61,435 bases of DNA, from positions 1 to 61,435 of the forward strand of contig DASXQT010000013.1 of NCBI GenBank assembly GCA_036507005.1, read 5' to 3'. The position numbers and the translations under genes are program-made. The notes under the pieces were generated by a model that ran no database searches, was not told where the DNA came from, and saw nothing but the letters and a program-made list of their open reading frames with translations. The DNA is from WS-2 sp036507005 (GTDB taxonomy: Bacteria; Eisenbacteria; RBG-16-71-46). Shown here one piece after another: positions 43,399 through 51,018 of this stretch. Position 1 is the stretch's first letter; each line of letters starts with the position of its first letter.

Positions 43399-44595
43399 TC
43401 AGCCGCCCAGGCGGCGCTGGAAAAACTCGAGGGCGAAGCGCAGCACCTCACCCGCCGCAATGCGGTGCTCCGCGAAGGGGAAGGTGCGAAGCTCGACATC
43501 CGCCCCGCGCGCCTTGAGGACCTCGGCGAATCCCCGCGCCTGATCCACCGGCACGCCGGGATCCCTCTCGCCGTGGAGGATCAGGATCGACGCCGGCTTG
43601 CCGGGCGCGAGGGCGGCCGAGCGCTCGCGCCATCCGCTGCTGTCCGAGCCGGCCTGCTGCACGATCACCGCCTGATACTCGGGGTTCGTGGTCGCCCGGT
43701 AGACCGCCCACAGGTCGTAGATGCCCGACTCGACCAGCGCGGCCCGGACGTCGCTCCGTCTCTCGGCCAGCAGCGCGACCGCCCCCGCTCCGCGCGAGAC
43801 GCCCCAGGCGGCGATCCGCTTCGAGTCGACGCCGGGCGTGGACTCGAGCTGGTCCAGCGCCGCGTCCAGGGCCCGCGAGGTCGCCGGTCCCGCGAAATCC
43901 GGGGGACCATCGGACTGCCCGAAGCCCGGCATGCTCACGAGCATCACGGCGAACCCGCGCTGGGACAGGCGCCCCGCCTCGCGCATCATCTTGCGCGCGT
44001 GGCTGCCGTTCGAGTGCACGAGCAGCACTCCCGGGGCCGGGTTCTTGGCGGAGTCCTTCGTGGACGGGAAGAACACGTACTCCACGCGCTTCCCGGCCAC
44101 GGTGAGGAACTGCGACGGATGATCGCGCGAGACCGGACCCGGCAGGGCTTCCACCGCCGCCAGGAGCACCGAGCGGCTGTTGTCCATGCGGTGGAGGCTG
44201 AGCCGGAACAGGAGGCGGGCGTGCTCGGAGGTGGCCGGGACCAGGTACTGGAGGGTGACGGAGTCGCCGGCGCTCACCCCGCGGTCCCTCACCAGCGTCG
44301 AGGCGTCGAGCGCCATGTAGCGCCCGTCGTGGGTCTCGCCCGGATCGAGGTCCTGCACGATGCAGGTCATGGTGTCGAGGTAGATGCCGACCGGGTACCG
44401 GTTCACCACGTGGAGCGGGACGACCCATTGCAGCTCGGAGCTGGCTTCGACCACCGCCGTGTCGGCGGTGAAGCGGGCGAGCTCGGGCGCACGCGCAGGC
44501 GCCCGGGCGGGGGCCGCCTGGCTGGCGAGGGCGCCGGCGAGGAGTGGGGCGGCGAGCGCGAGCATCACGCGACGCGGTCCGGGTCTTGCGTTCAC
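43399..44595 (-). CDS. Secreted alpha/beta hydrolase, S9/dienelactone-hydrolase-like
   Basis: 398 residues from a GTG at 44595 with GGAGG four bases upstream. Signal peptide (VMLALAAPLLAGALASQA), an N-terminal beta-rich domain (WVVPLHVVNRYPVGIYLDTM), then an alpha/beta hydrolase: VLLVHSNGSHARKM (oxyanion), nucleophile GVSRGAGAV, acid HGERDPGVPVDQA and catalytic His in FPFAEHRIAAG. Prolyl-oligopeptidase-like core fused to an unrelated N-terminal module. Substrate unknown. Divergent from the HAD gene. Confidence 0.87.
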   Translation of the reverse strand: MNARPGPRRVMLALAAPLLAGALASQAAPARAPARAPELARFTADTAVVEASSELQWVVPLHVVNRYPVGIYLDTMTCIVQDLDPGETHDGRYMALDASTLVRDRGVSAGDSVTLQYLVPATSEHARLLFRLSLHRMDNSRSVLLAAVEALPGPVSRDHPSQFLTVAGKRVEYVFFPSTKDSAKNPAPGVLLVHSNGSHARKMMREAGRLSQRGFAVMLVSMPGFGQSDGPPDFAGPATSRALDAALDQLESTPGVDSKRIAAWGVSRGAGAVALLAERRSDVRAALVESGIYDLWAVYRATTNPEYQAVIVQQAGSDSSGWRERSAALAPGKPASILILHGERDPGVPVDQARGFAEVLKARGADVELRTFPFAEHRIAAGEVLRFALEFFQRRLGG

Positions 44596-44728
44596 GGGGC
44601 CTCCGAGAGGAACGAGGAAGGGGCGACCATTCACCACTATGCTAGCATGACGGCTCTGCGAGCGGCGCGCCGCCCCGCCGATCACGCAAGCCGCCGAAGC
44701 TCGACCCGCGCCGGAGCCACGAACCCGG

Positions 44729-45427
44729 TTGTCCGAAACGCCCCGACTCGCCTGGCTGTTCGACGTGGACGGCACGCTCCTCAGCACCGAGGGCGCCGCC
44801 CGCGAGGCGTTCACCCGCGCCGTGTCCCAGAGCCTGGGCGTTACGGACGATCTCCGCGACATCGCCTTCGCCGGGCGCACCGAGCCGCTCATCCTGAAGG
44901 ACATCCTCGCCAAGCACGGCGCGCGCTTCGCCGACGGCGAGGAGGCGCTGTTCTGGGACCGCGTGTTCGTCGCGATGCGCGCCGCGCTCCGGCCGCCCCG
45001 CGGGCGGCTGCTGCCCGGGGTGGAGGCGCTGCTCGACCGCATCGGCGGCGAGCCCGGCTGGGTGACGGGGCTGCTCACGGGCAACATGACCGAGATGGCC
45101 CGCATCAAGCTCGATCGCTTCGGGATCGGACCGCGCTTCGCCTTCGGCGCCTTCGGTGAGGAGGCGGCGGACCGCAACGCGCTCGCGCGCGTCGCGGTCG
45201 AGCGCGTGCGCCGCGCCTACGGCATTCCGCCCGCGCGTTGCGTCGTGGTGGGCGACACCGAGTACGACATCGCCTGCGCGCGGGCCGCGGAGGCGCGCGC
45301 CGTGGCGGTGGCGACCGGCACGCAGAGCCGCGACCTGCTCGAGTCGCGCGGGCCCGATCTCCTCCTCGACGACCTCTCGGATCCTTCCGCGCTGCTCGCC
45401 TGGGCGCGGAGCGTGGCGGCGGCCTAG
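44729..45427 (+). CDS. HAD-family hydrolase, phosphoglycolate phosphatase-like
   Basis: 232 residues. Motif I FDVDGTLLSTEG, motif II LLTGNMTEMAR, the conserved Lys in IKLDRF and motif III VVGDTEYDIACARAAEAR are all present; the cap AREAFTRAVSQSLGV is typical of the Gph/PGMB group. Substrate could be 2-phosphoglycolate or a sugar phosphate. The start is a TTG at 44729, poorly placed relative to a GGAG 13 bases upstream, so the first few residues are uncertain. The stop shares the palindrome CTAG with the stop of the convergent dockerin gene. Confidence 0.9.
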   Translation: MSETPRLAWLFDVDGTLLSTEGAAREAFTRAVSQSLGVTDDLRDIAFAGRTEPLILKDILAKHGARFADGEEALFWDRVFVAMRAALRPPRGRLLPGVEALLDRIGGEPGWVTGLLTGNMTEMARIKLDRFGIGPRFAFGAFGEEAADRNALARVAVERVRRAYGIPPARCVVVGDTEYDIACARAAEARAVAVATGTQSRDLLESRGPDLLLDDLSDPSALLAWARSVAAA

Positions 45428-46068
45428 GGGCAGGACGCGGCGCCGCTCTGTGTCGAGCCTCCGGCGGCGAACGCCCGGAGCCACCGGGACAGGTCGTTGG
45501 GATCGAGCCGGCCATCTCCGTTGTAGTCCGAGCGCGCGAGCGGCTGCCCCGACAACAGCCAGTCCCTGAGGAACAGGCTCAGGTCCTCCACGTTCACGCC
45601 GTTCCGTCCATCCTGATCGAGTGCCGCGACGCGGACGCTCCCGAGGAGAAAGACGCTCGCGTACACTTTCATGCTGGGCCCGATCGAGCCCGGCGATGCT
45701 CCGACGTTGGCAGCGCACCCGATCACGCGGAACGTCGCCCGGCCGTCCGGGCCGCTGACCGCGCGGACCGAGCGCGTGGCGCAGTCCACGACGACGTTGG
45801 GGTCGCCCTGGTCGGCGCACACGCGGATGTCGGGACAGTCGCTGAAGTCGAGCACGACGTCCGCACCCTGATCGGGCACGTTGTTGAAATCCCTCACCAC
45901 GACGGTGTAGGTCCCGAGCGGATCGGCGCCGTCCGGGCCGCACGCGACCAGCGTGATCAGCTCCGGTGTCTCGCAGTTCGCCGGATCGATCTTGGCCAGG
46001 GCCGGGGTCGCCGACCCCAGGCAAAGGGCCGAGAGGAGGATTGCGGAGAAACGGACGTGCGCCGTGAT
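45424..46068 (-). CDS. Secreted dockerin-type protein with no canonical start codon
   Basis: An intact 214-codon frame runs from 46068 to the stop at 45424. Read from an ATC at 46066-46068 it begins with a good signal peptide (FSAILLSALCLGSATPALA). A near-perfect ribosome site AAGGAGGTG sits directly before it, at 46071-46079, but no ATG, GTG or TTG is in frame there. The first usual start (GTG near 45900) would delete the signal peptide. C-terminal features are two dockerin-like calcium repeats: DQDGRNGVNVEDL and DYNGDGRLDPNDLSRWL. Either AUC is used as a start, or the ATG has been lost by mutation or sequence error. A cohesin partner is not present here. Confidence 0.75.
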   Translation of the reverse strand: MTAHVRFSAILLSALCLGSATPALAKIDPANCETPELITLVACGPDGADPLGTYTVVVRDFNNVPDQGADVVLDFSDCPDIRVCADQGDPNVVVDCATRSVRAVSGPDGRATFRVIGCAANVGASPGSIGPSMKVYASVFLLGSVRVAALDQDGRNGVNVEDLSLFLRDWLLSGQPLARSDYNGDGRLDPNDLSRWLRAFAAGGSTQSGAASCP

Positions 46069-46284
46069 GGCACCTCCTTGCGGCCCAATTCCGTCCGGAT
46101 CGGTCGTGGGCGGCGACCCTCCGATGACGTCAGTTCATACACCGCTCGGCGGCCCGGGTTCGGCTCGACCCCGCGGTCCCCGGCGGCCGCACGAGCCTGC
46201 GTTCGGGGTTTCCGCCCGCAAGTGCTTGCAGTGGGCGGCGGCGCGACCGAAAATGCGGCTCCACCCGAACCTGAGGAGGCAGCG

Positions 46285-47916
46285 ATGCGGAGTTCCCTTG
46301 GCACCGTCGCCCTGGCGGCCGCGCTCGCCTTGATGCCAGCCCTGGCGATCGCGCAGCACGAGCACGACCACACCCACGCCGTTCCGGAGAAGCTCGGCCG
46401 CGTCAACTTCCCGATCTCATGCAAGCCCGAAGCCCAGGCCACGTTCACGCGCGGGCTGGCGCTCCTGCACTCGTTCGCGTACGGCGAAGCGGCGAAGGCG
46501 TTCCAGGACGTGGCGTCGAAGGACCCCGGTTGCGGCATGGCGCAGTGGGGGATCGCGATGAGCAACTTCCACACGATCTGGGGGCCGCCGACCGAGAGCG
46601 AGTTCGTCGCCGGGCGGGCCGCGGCCGAGAAGGCGGCCGCCCTCGGCGCGCCGAACGCGCGCGAGCGCGACTACATCGGGGCGATCAACGCCTACTACGA
46701 GGGCGACGGCGTCGCGCACCCGGCGCGCGTCGTGGCCTACGAGCAGGCGATGGCGGGCGTGGCGGAGCGCAACCCCGAGGACCACGAGGCCGCGATCTTC
46801 CACGCGCTCGCGATCCTGGGCGTGGCCTACAACTCGCCCCCCGACAAGACCTACGCGAAGCAGAAGCAGGCGGCGGAGATCCTGAACCGCCTGCTGCCGC
46901 TCGAGCCCGAACATCCCGGGATCGCGCACTACATGATCCACTCGTTCGACTACCCGGCGCTCGCCGAGCTGGCGCTGCCCGCGGCCCGCGCCTACGCGAA
47001 GATCGCGCCTTCCGCGCCCCACGCGCTGCACATGCCGTCCCACATCTTCACCCGCCTCGGGATGTGGAACGAGTCGATCGCCTCCAACCTCGCCTCGGCC
47101 GAGACCGCGCAGAAGTGGGCGGCCCGCACCAAGCCGGGCGCCACCGCGTTCGACGCCCTCCACGCCTGGGACTATCTGGAATACGCCTACCTGCAGTCGG
47201 GGCGGGACGCCAAGGCGCGCGAGGTGGTGCAGCAGGTCGGCAAGGCCTCGAGCTTCGACGTGCCCCAGTTCGCCGCCGCGTACGCGCTGGCCGCGGTTCC
47301 CGCCCGCTACGCGCTCGAGCGCCGCGCGTGGAAGGATGCGGCGTCGCTCACCGTGCAGCCGGCCTCGTTCCCGTGGGACAAGTACCCGTACGCCGAGGCG
47401 ATCGTCCACTTCGCGCGCGCCGTGGGGGGCGCGCGCAGCGGCGATCTCGAGACCGCGCGCGCCGCGCTGGCGAAGCTCACGGAGATCCAGGCCGCGCTCC
47501 AGGGCCAGAAGGGCTTCGACTGGGCGACGCAGGTCGAGGTCCAGCGGCGCGCGGCGGCCGCGTGGCTCGCGCGTGCGGAGAAGAAGGACGACGAGGCGCT
47601 CTCGCTCCTGCGCTCGGCCGCCGACCTCGAGGACGGCACCGACAAGCATCCCGTCACGCCCGGTGCGGTCCTGCCGGCGCGCGAGCAGCTCGCCGACCTG
47701 CTCGCCGAGCTGGGTCAGCCCGCCGCGGCGCTGGCCGAGTACGAGGCGTCGCTGCGCACCGCCCCGGCCCGCTTCAACAGCTACGACGGCGCGGAGCGCG
47801 CGGCCGAGGCGGCGGGGGAGAAACAGAAGGCGAAGGGCTACCACGACAAGCTGGTGGCGATGTGCGGCGGCACGGTGCCCGCGCGCGTCGCGCCCGCCAA
47901 GGCGGCGGCGGAGTAG
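46285..47916 (+). CDS. Secreted TPR-repeat protein
   Basis: 543 residues; GAGGAGG seven bases before the ATG at 46285. Signal peptide (ALAAALALMPALAIA) followed by a His-rich segment (QHEHDHTHAVPEK). The remainder is alpha-helical TPR-like repeats: FTRGLALLHSFAYGEAAKAFQDV, HALAILGVAYNSPPDK, LPLEPEHPGIAHYMIHSFDYP, HIFTRLGMWNESIASNLASAE, LLAELGQPAAALAEYEASL. The motif HSFAYGEAAKAF and MPSHIFTRLG mark a bacterial family of periplasmic TPR proteins of unknown role. His-rich N-terminus could bind metal. Confidence 0.88.
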   Translation: MRSSLGTVALAAALALMPALAIAQHEHDHTHAVPEKLGRVNFPISCKPEAQATFTRGLALLHSFAYGEAAKAFQDVASKDPGCGMAQWGIAMSNFHTIWGPPTESEFVAGRAAAEKAAALGAPNARERDYIGAINAYYEGDGVAHPARVVAYEQAMAGVAERNPEDHEAAIFHALAILGVAYNSPPDKTYAKQKQAAEILNRLLPLEPEHPGIAHYMIHSFDYPALAELALPAARAYAKIAPSAPHALHMPSHIFTRLGMWNESIASNLASAETAQKWAARTKPGATAFDALHAWDYLEYAYLQSGRDAKAREVVQQVGKASSFDVPQFAAAYALAAVPARYALERRAWKDAASLTVQPASFPWDKYPYAEAIVHFARAVGGARSGDLETARAALAKLTEIQAALQGQKGFDWATQVEVQRRAAAAWLARAEKKDDEALSLLRSAADLEDGTDKHPVTPGAVLPAREQLADLLAELGQPAAALAEYEASLRTAPARFNSYDGAERAAEAAGEKQKAKGYHDKLVAMCGGTVPARVAPAKAAAE

Positions 47917-47929
47917 CGTTCTCTCCGCG

Positions 47930-47960
47930 GGGCCGGGGCGCGGGCGCGGCGCCCCGGCCC
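47930..47960. terminator. 12-bp perfect hairpin between convergent genes
   Basis: 47930-47941 pairs perfectly with 47949-47960 around a 7-base loop. It begins 14 bp after the TPR gene stop and ends 6 bp before the thrH stop, placing it to act on both strands. No T-tract. Confidence 0.65.
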
Positions 47961-47966
47961 GCGCGC

Positions 47967-48587
47967 CTAGCCTCCGTTGCGCTCCACCTCGCGCGCCACC
48001 TTCACCAGCACGCCCAGGGCGTCGTCGAGGTTGTGCGCCACCGGCGCCCCCGGGAACTGGACGAGCAGCGCCTCCACCGGCCGGAACAGCAGGGCGTAGT
48101 CGCAGCTCCTGAGGAGCGACAGGTCGTTCAGGCTGTCGCCCACCGCCGCGACCCGGAAGCCGGCGCCGTGGAAGCCCGAGACGATGCGCTCCTTCTGCCC
48201 GCGGATGCGGAGCTTGAAGCCCTTGAGCATCCCGCCCGCGTCGGTCTCGAAGCGGTTGGCGAACAGAATGTGCCCGCCGAGCTTCTGCATCAGCGGGTCC
48301 GAGAACTCGTGGAAGGTGTCGGAGATCACGATCACCTGCCCGAGCGCGCGCAGCCGGGTCAGGAACTCGCGCGCGCCGAGGTAGGGCTCGACCGAGTGCG
48401 CGACCTCCTGGAGCGCGGCGAGTGTGAGCCCGCGCTCGCGCGTGGCGTCCACCCGCCGGTGCATCAGCTCGGTGAAGTCGGCGAGGTCGCGGGTGGTCAG
48501 CGCCAGCTCGGGCACGCCGAAGCGCTCCCCGAGCACCGGCCAGATCTCGGGGGCGAGCACGCCTTCCAGGTCGAGGGCGAAGATCAT
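47967..48587 (-). CDS. thrH: Bifunctional phosphoserine phosphatase/homoserine phosphotransferase ThrH
   Basis: 206 residues, the ThrH length. HAD motif I is LDLEGVLAPEIWP with the D-x-E-G form (Glu in place of the second Asp) typical of ThrH; motif II ISDTFHEFSDPLMQKLGG, Lys in FKLRIRGQKERI, motif III AAVGDSLNDLSLL, and the ending LFRPVEALLVQFP. In Pseudomonas ThrH moves phosphate from phosphoserine to homoserine. It is divergent from the Lrp regulator and lies close to the lysine aminotransferase, giving an amino-acid metabolism cluster. Confidence 0.93.
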   Translation of the reverse strand: MIFALDLEGVLAPEIWPVLGERFGVPELALTTRDLADFTELMHRRVDATRERGLTLAALQEVAHSVEPYLGAREFLTRLRALGQVIVISDTFHEFSDPLMQKLGGHILFANRFETDAGGMLKGFKLRIRGQKERIVSGFHGAGFRVAAVGDSLNDLSLLRSCDYALLFRPVEALLVQFPGAPVAHNLDDALGVLVKVAREVERNGG

Positions 48588-48662
48588 ATGGAGCGCGGGA
48601 GTCTAGCACGGCGGGCCGCGGGCCCCCCGGGCTTTGATGGCCGATTTCCGAACAAACTAAAG

Positions 48663-48691
48663 TTGAACATAGCCTCGACCGAATGTATTAT
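48663..48691 (+). promoter_or_regulatory. Sigma-70-like promoter of the Lrp-family gene
   Basis: TTGAAC (48663-48668), 17-base spacer, TATTAT (48686-48691). With normal -10 to start spacing, transcription begins near 48697-48699, at the ATG 48698 itself, so the mRNA is probably leaderless. The region is markedly AT-rich for this genome. Confidence 0.65.
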
Positions 48692-48697
48692 GGACAT

Positions 48698-49195
48698 ATG
48701 CCCAAACCGACGAAGATAATTCACAACCTCGACGAGCGCGACCGCCGCATCCTCACCCTGGTCCAGCGCGACGCCAAGCTGCCCCAGGCGGAGATCGCGC
48801 GCCGGGTTGGGTTATCGGCCGCCGCCGTCAACGAGCGCCTCAAAAAGCTCGAAAGCGCGGGCGTCATCCGCCGCTTCGCAGCGCTGGTGGACCCGCGGGC
48901 GCTGGGAGCGGCGATCACCGCCTTCGTCGAGGTGTTCATCGAGCACCCGCGCCTCGAGCCCGGCTTCATCGAGCGCGTGCTCAAGATGGACGAGGTCCAG
49001 GAGTGCCACCACATCACCGGCGAGTTCTCGCTGCTGCTCAAGCTGCGCGTCTCCGACATGGGCGCGCTCCAGCGACTTTTGCTCGAGGAGATCAACGCCT
49101 GCGAGGGCGTGCGCCAGACCCGGACGGTGATGGCGCTCTCCACGCTCAAGGAGGAGAGCTTCGTCTCGACCGCCGCCCGAGGAGAGACCGCATGA
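48698..49195 (+). CDS. Lrp/AsnC-family transcriptional regulator
   Basis: 165 residues from ATG 48698. An in-frame ATG at 48683 lies inside the proposed promoter and is rejected. N-terminal HTH: LDERDRRILTLVQRDAKLPQAEIARRVGLS with AAAVNERLKKLESAGVI as recognition helix; C-terminal RAM ligand domain: ALGAAITAFVEVFI, VQECHHITGEFSLLLKLRV, TRTVMALSTLKEE. Lrp-type proteins sense amino acids. Its stop overlaps the start of lysine 6-aminotransferase (ATGA), which suggests it responds to lysine and controls that operon. Confidence 0.94.
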   Translation: MPKPTKIIHNLDERDRRILTLVQRDAKLPQAEIARRVGLSAAAVNERLKKLESAGVIRRFAALVDPRALGAAITAFVEVFIEHPRLEPGFIERVLKMDEVQECHHITGEFSLLLKLRVSDMGALQRLLLEEINACEGVRQTRTVMALSTLKEESFVSTAARGETA

Positions 49196-50547
49196 AGCCC
49201 GCCCCGAACCGAAAGCCGATCGCGCCCGCCGAGGTGCACGCCACGCTCGCCCGCCACATGCTGGCGGACGGCTACGACCTGGTGCTCGATCTCGAGAAGT
49301 CGAAGGGGCGCAAGCTCCACGACGCCAAGAGCGGGCGCTGGTACCTGGACATGTTCTCGTTCTTCGCCACGCTCCCCCTGGGCATCAACCACCCCAAGCT
49401 CGCCGACCCCGGGTTCCTCGAGCGACTCACGCGCGCGGCGCTCGTCAACCCCACGAACTCGGACATCTACACCGTGGAGATGGCGGAGTTCGTGGAGACC
49501 TTCGGCCGGCTCGCCCAGCCCGACTACCTGCCCCACGTGTTCTTCGTCTCGGGCGGCACGCTCGGGGTGGAGAACGCGCTCAAGGCGGCGTTCGACTGGA
49601 AGGTGCGCCGCAACTTCCGCCGCGGCTACCGCGAGGAGAAGGGCCACCAGGTGCTCCACTTCCGCGGCGCGTTCCACGGCCGCTCGGGCTACACGCTCTC
49701 GCTCACCAACACCGCCGATCCCGCGAAGCACCAGTACTTCCCCAAGTTCGACTGGCCGCGCGTGGACGCCCCCGCGTTGCGCTTCCCGGTGGACGGGGCC
49801 GAGACCGAACGGGTGCGGCGCGCGGAGAACGAGGCGCTGGACGAGATCAAGAACGCCTTCGCGCAGCGCAAGGACGACATCGCCTGCATCCTGATCGAGC
49901 CCATCCAGGCCGAGGGCGGCGATCGCCACTTCCGCCCCGAGTTCCTGCGCGCGCTGCGCGACGTCGCGCACGAGAACCGCGCGCTCCTGGTGTTCGACGA
50001 GGTGCAGACCGGCCTCGGGCTCACCGCCCGCATGTGGGCGCACCAGCACGACGACGTGCGCCCCGACCTGCTCGCGTTCGGCAAGAAGATGCAGGTGTGC
50101 GGCATGATGGCCGGGCCCATGATCGACGAGGAGCCCGAGAACGTGTTCCGGGTCTCGAGCCGCATCAACTCCACCTGGGGCGGCAGCCTGGTGGACATGG
50201 TGCGCTGCCAGCGCTACCTCGAGATCATCGCCGAGGAGCGCCTGATCGAGCACGCGGCCACGGTCGGCGAGCACCTGAAGCGCGGCCTCGAGCGCCTGGT
50301 TGCGGAGCGGCCCGACGCGCTCTCGAACGCGCGCGGCCGCGGCCTGATGTGCGCGATCGACTTCGCCGACACGCCCACGCGCGACGCCGTCGCGGCGCGC
50401 GCGTACGAGCTCGGCATGATCATCCTGCCGTGCGGCGAGCGCAGCCTGCGCTTCCGCCCGCCGCTCGACGTCACCGCCGCCGAGGTGGACGAGGCGCTGG
50501 ACGTGCTGCGGCGCGCGGCGGCGCGGGAGACGGCGAAGAGTGCCTGA
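49192..50547 (+). CDS. lat: L-lysine 6-aminotransferase (lat)
   Basis: Converts L-lysine and 2-oxoglutarate to 2-aminoadipate 6-semialdehyde and glutamate (PLP enzyme). 451 residues. Class-III aminotransferase features: FVSGGTLGVENALKAAFDWK, HFRGAFHGRSGYTLSLTN, VFDEVQTGLGLTARMWAHQ, the PLP lysine in LAFGKKMQVCG, and INSTWGGSLVDMVR. The K-K-M-Q-V-C-G context matches actinobacterial Lat. Translationally coupled to the upstream Lrp regulator and overlapping the cupin gene by 8 bases. It supplies lysine catabolism or a cyclic imino-acid precursor. Confidence 0.94.
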   Translation: MKPAPNRKPIAPAEVHATLARHMLADGYDLVLDLEKSKGRKLHDAKSGRWYLDMFSFFATLPLGINHPKLADPGFLERLTRAALVNPTNSDIYTVEMAEFVETFGRLAQPDYLPHVFFVSGGTLGVENALKAAFDWKVRRNFRRGYREEKGHQVLHFRGAFHGRSGYTLSLTNTADPAKHQYFPKFDWPRVDAPALRFPVDGAETERVRRAENEALDEIKNAFAQRKDDIACILIEPIQAEGGDRHFRPEFLRALRDVAHENRALLVFDEVQTGLGLTARMWAHQHDDVRPDLLAFGKKMQVCGMMAGPMIDEEPENVFRVSSRINSTWGGSLVDMVRCQRYLEIIAEERLIEHAATVGEHLKRGLERLVAERPDALSNARGRGLMCAIDFADTPTRDAVAARAYELGMIILPCGERSLRFRPPLDVTAAEVDEALDVLRRAAARETAKSA

Positions 50548-50914
50548 CCCGCCCTACCCGTACGAGACCCATCTCGACGTCCGCTACGGGCCGCTCGAGC
50601 TGGTGGACGTGCGGGCGCTGGTCGAGGCCTGCGCCCATCCGTGGTGGAACCAGACCCTGTGCCGGGTCAACGACTCGGTGGTGCGGCTCGGCGTGGTGAA
50701 GGGCGAGTACCACTGGCACAAGCACGACGACGAGGACGAGTTCTTCTACGTGGTCTCGGGCCGGTTCCTGATCGACCTCGAGGGCCGCACCGTGGATCTC
50801 GCCGCCGGGCAGGGGTTCGTGGTGCCGAAGGGCGTGCGGCACCGGCCGCGCGCTCCCGAGCGCACCGTGATCCTGATGGTCGAGGGCGCGGGGATCGTTC
50901 CCACCGGGGATTGA
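50540..50914 (+). CDS. Cupin-domain protein
   Basis: 124 residues from a GTG that overlaps the lat stop by 8 bases. Single cupin barrel: motif 1 GEYHWHKHDDEDEFFYVVSG with the metal-binding H-x-H-x(4-6)-E pattern and motif 2 GQGFVVPKGVRHRPRA with the third His. Small cupins next to aminotransferases can be dioxygenases, isomerases or sensors; here nothing identifies the ligand. Tight coupling suggests a role in lysine metabolism. Confidence 0.9.
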   Translation: MPDPPYPYETHLDVRYGPLELVDVRALVEACAHPWWNQTLCRVNDSVVRLGVVKGEYHWHKHDDEDEFFYVVSGRFLIDLEGRTVDLAAGQGFVVPKGVRHRPRAPERTVILMVEGAGIVPTGD

Positions 50915-51018
50915 CCGGGCGCGGCGCCCGCCGCGTACCGGCAGCCGCGCGCGAGGCTCGCCGCTCGCCGCTCGCCGCTCGCGCGCCGCGGCGGCAGTCG
51001 GTTACGCTGCGCCTCCCC

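Noticed and set aside
45424..45900. Dockerin protein starting at the first GTG (about 45900)
   Set aside because: It would remove a convincing signal peptide that lies directly after a near-perfect ribosome site upstream.
48683..48697. Upstream ATG at 48683 as the start of the Lrp regulator
   Set aside because: It lies within the proposed -10 region and adds five residues (MYYGH) not typical of the family.
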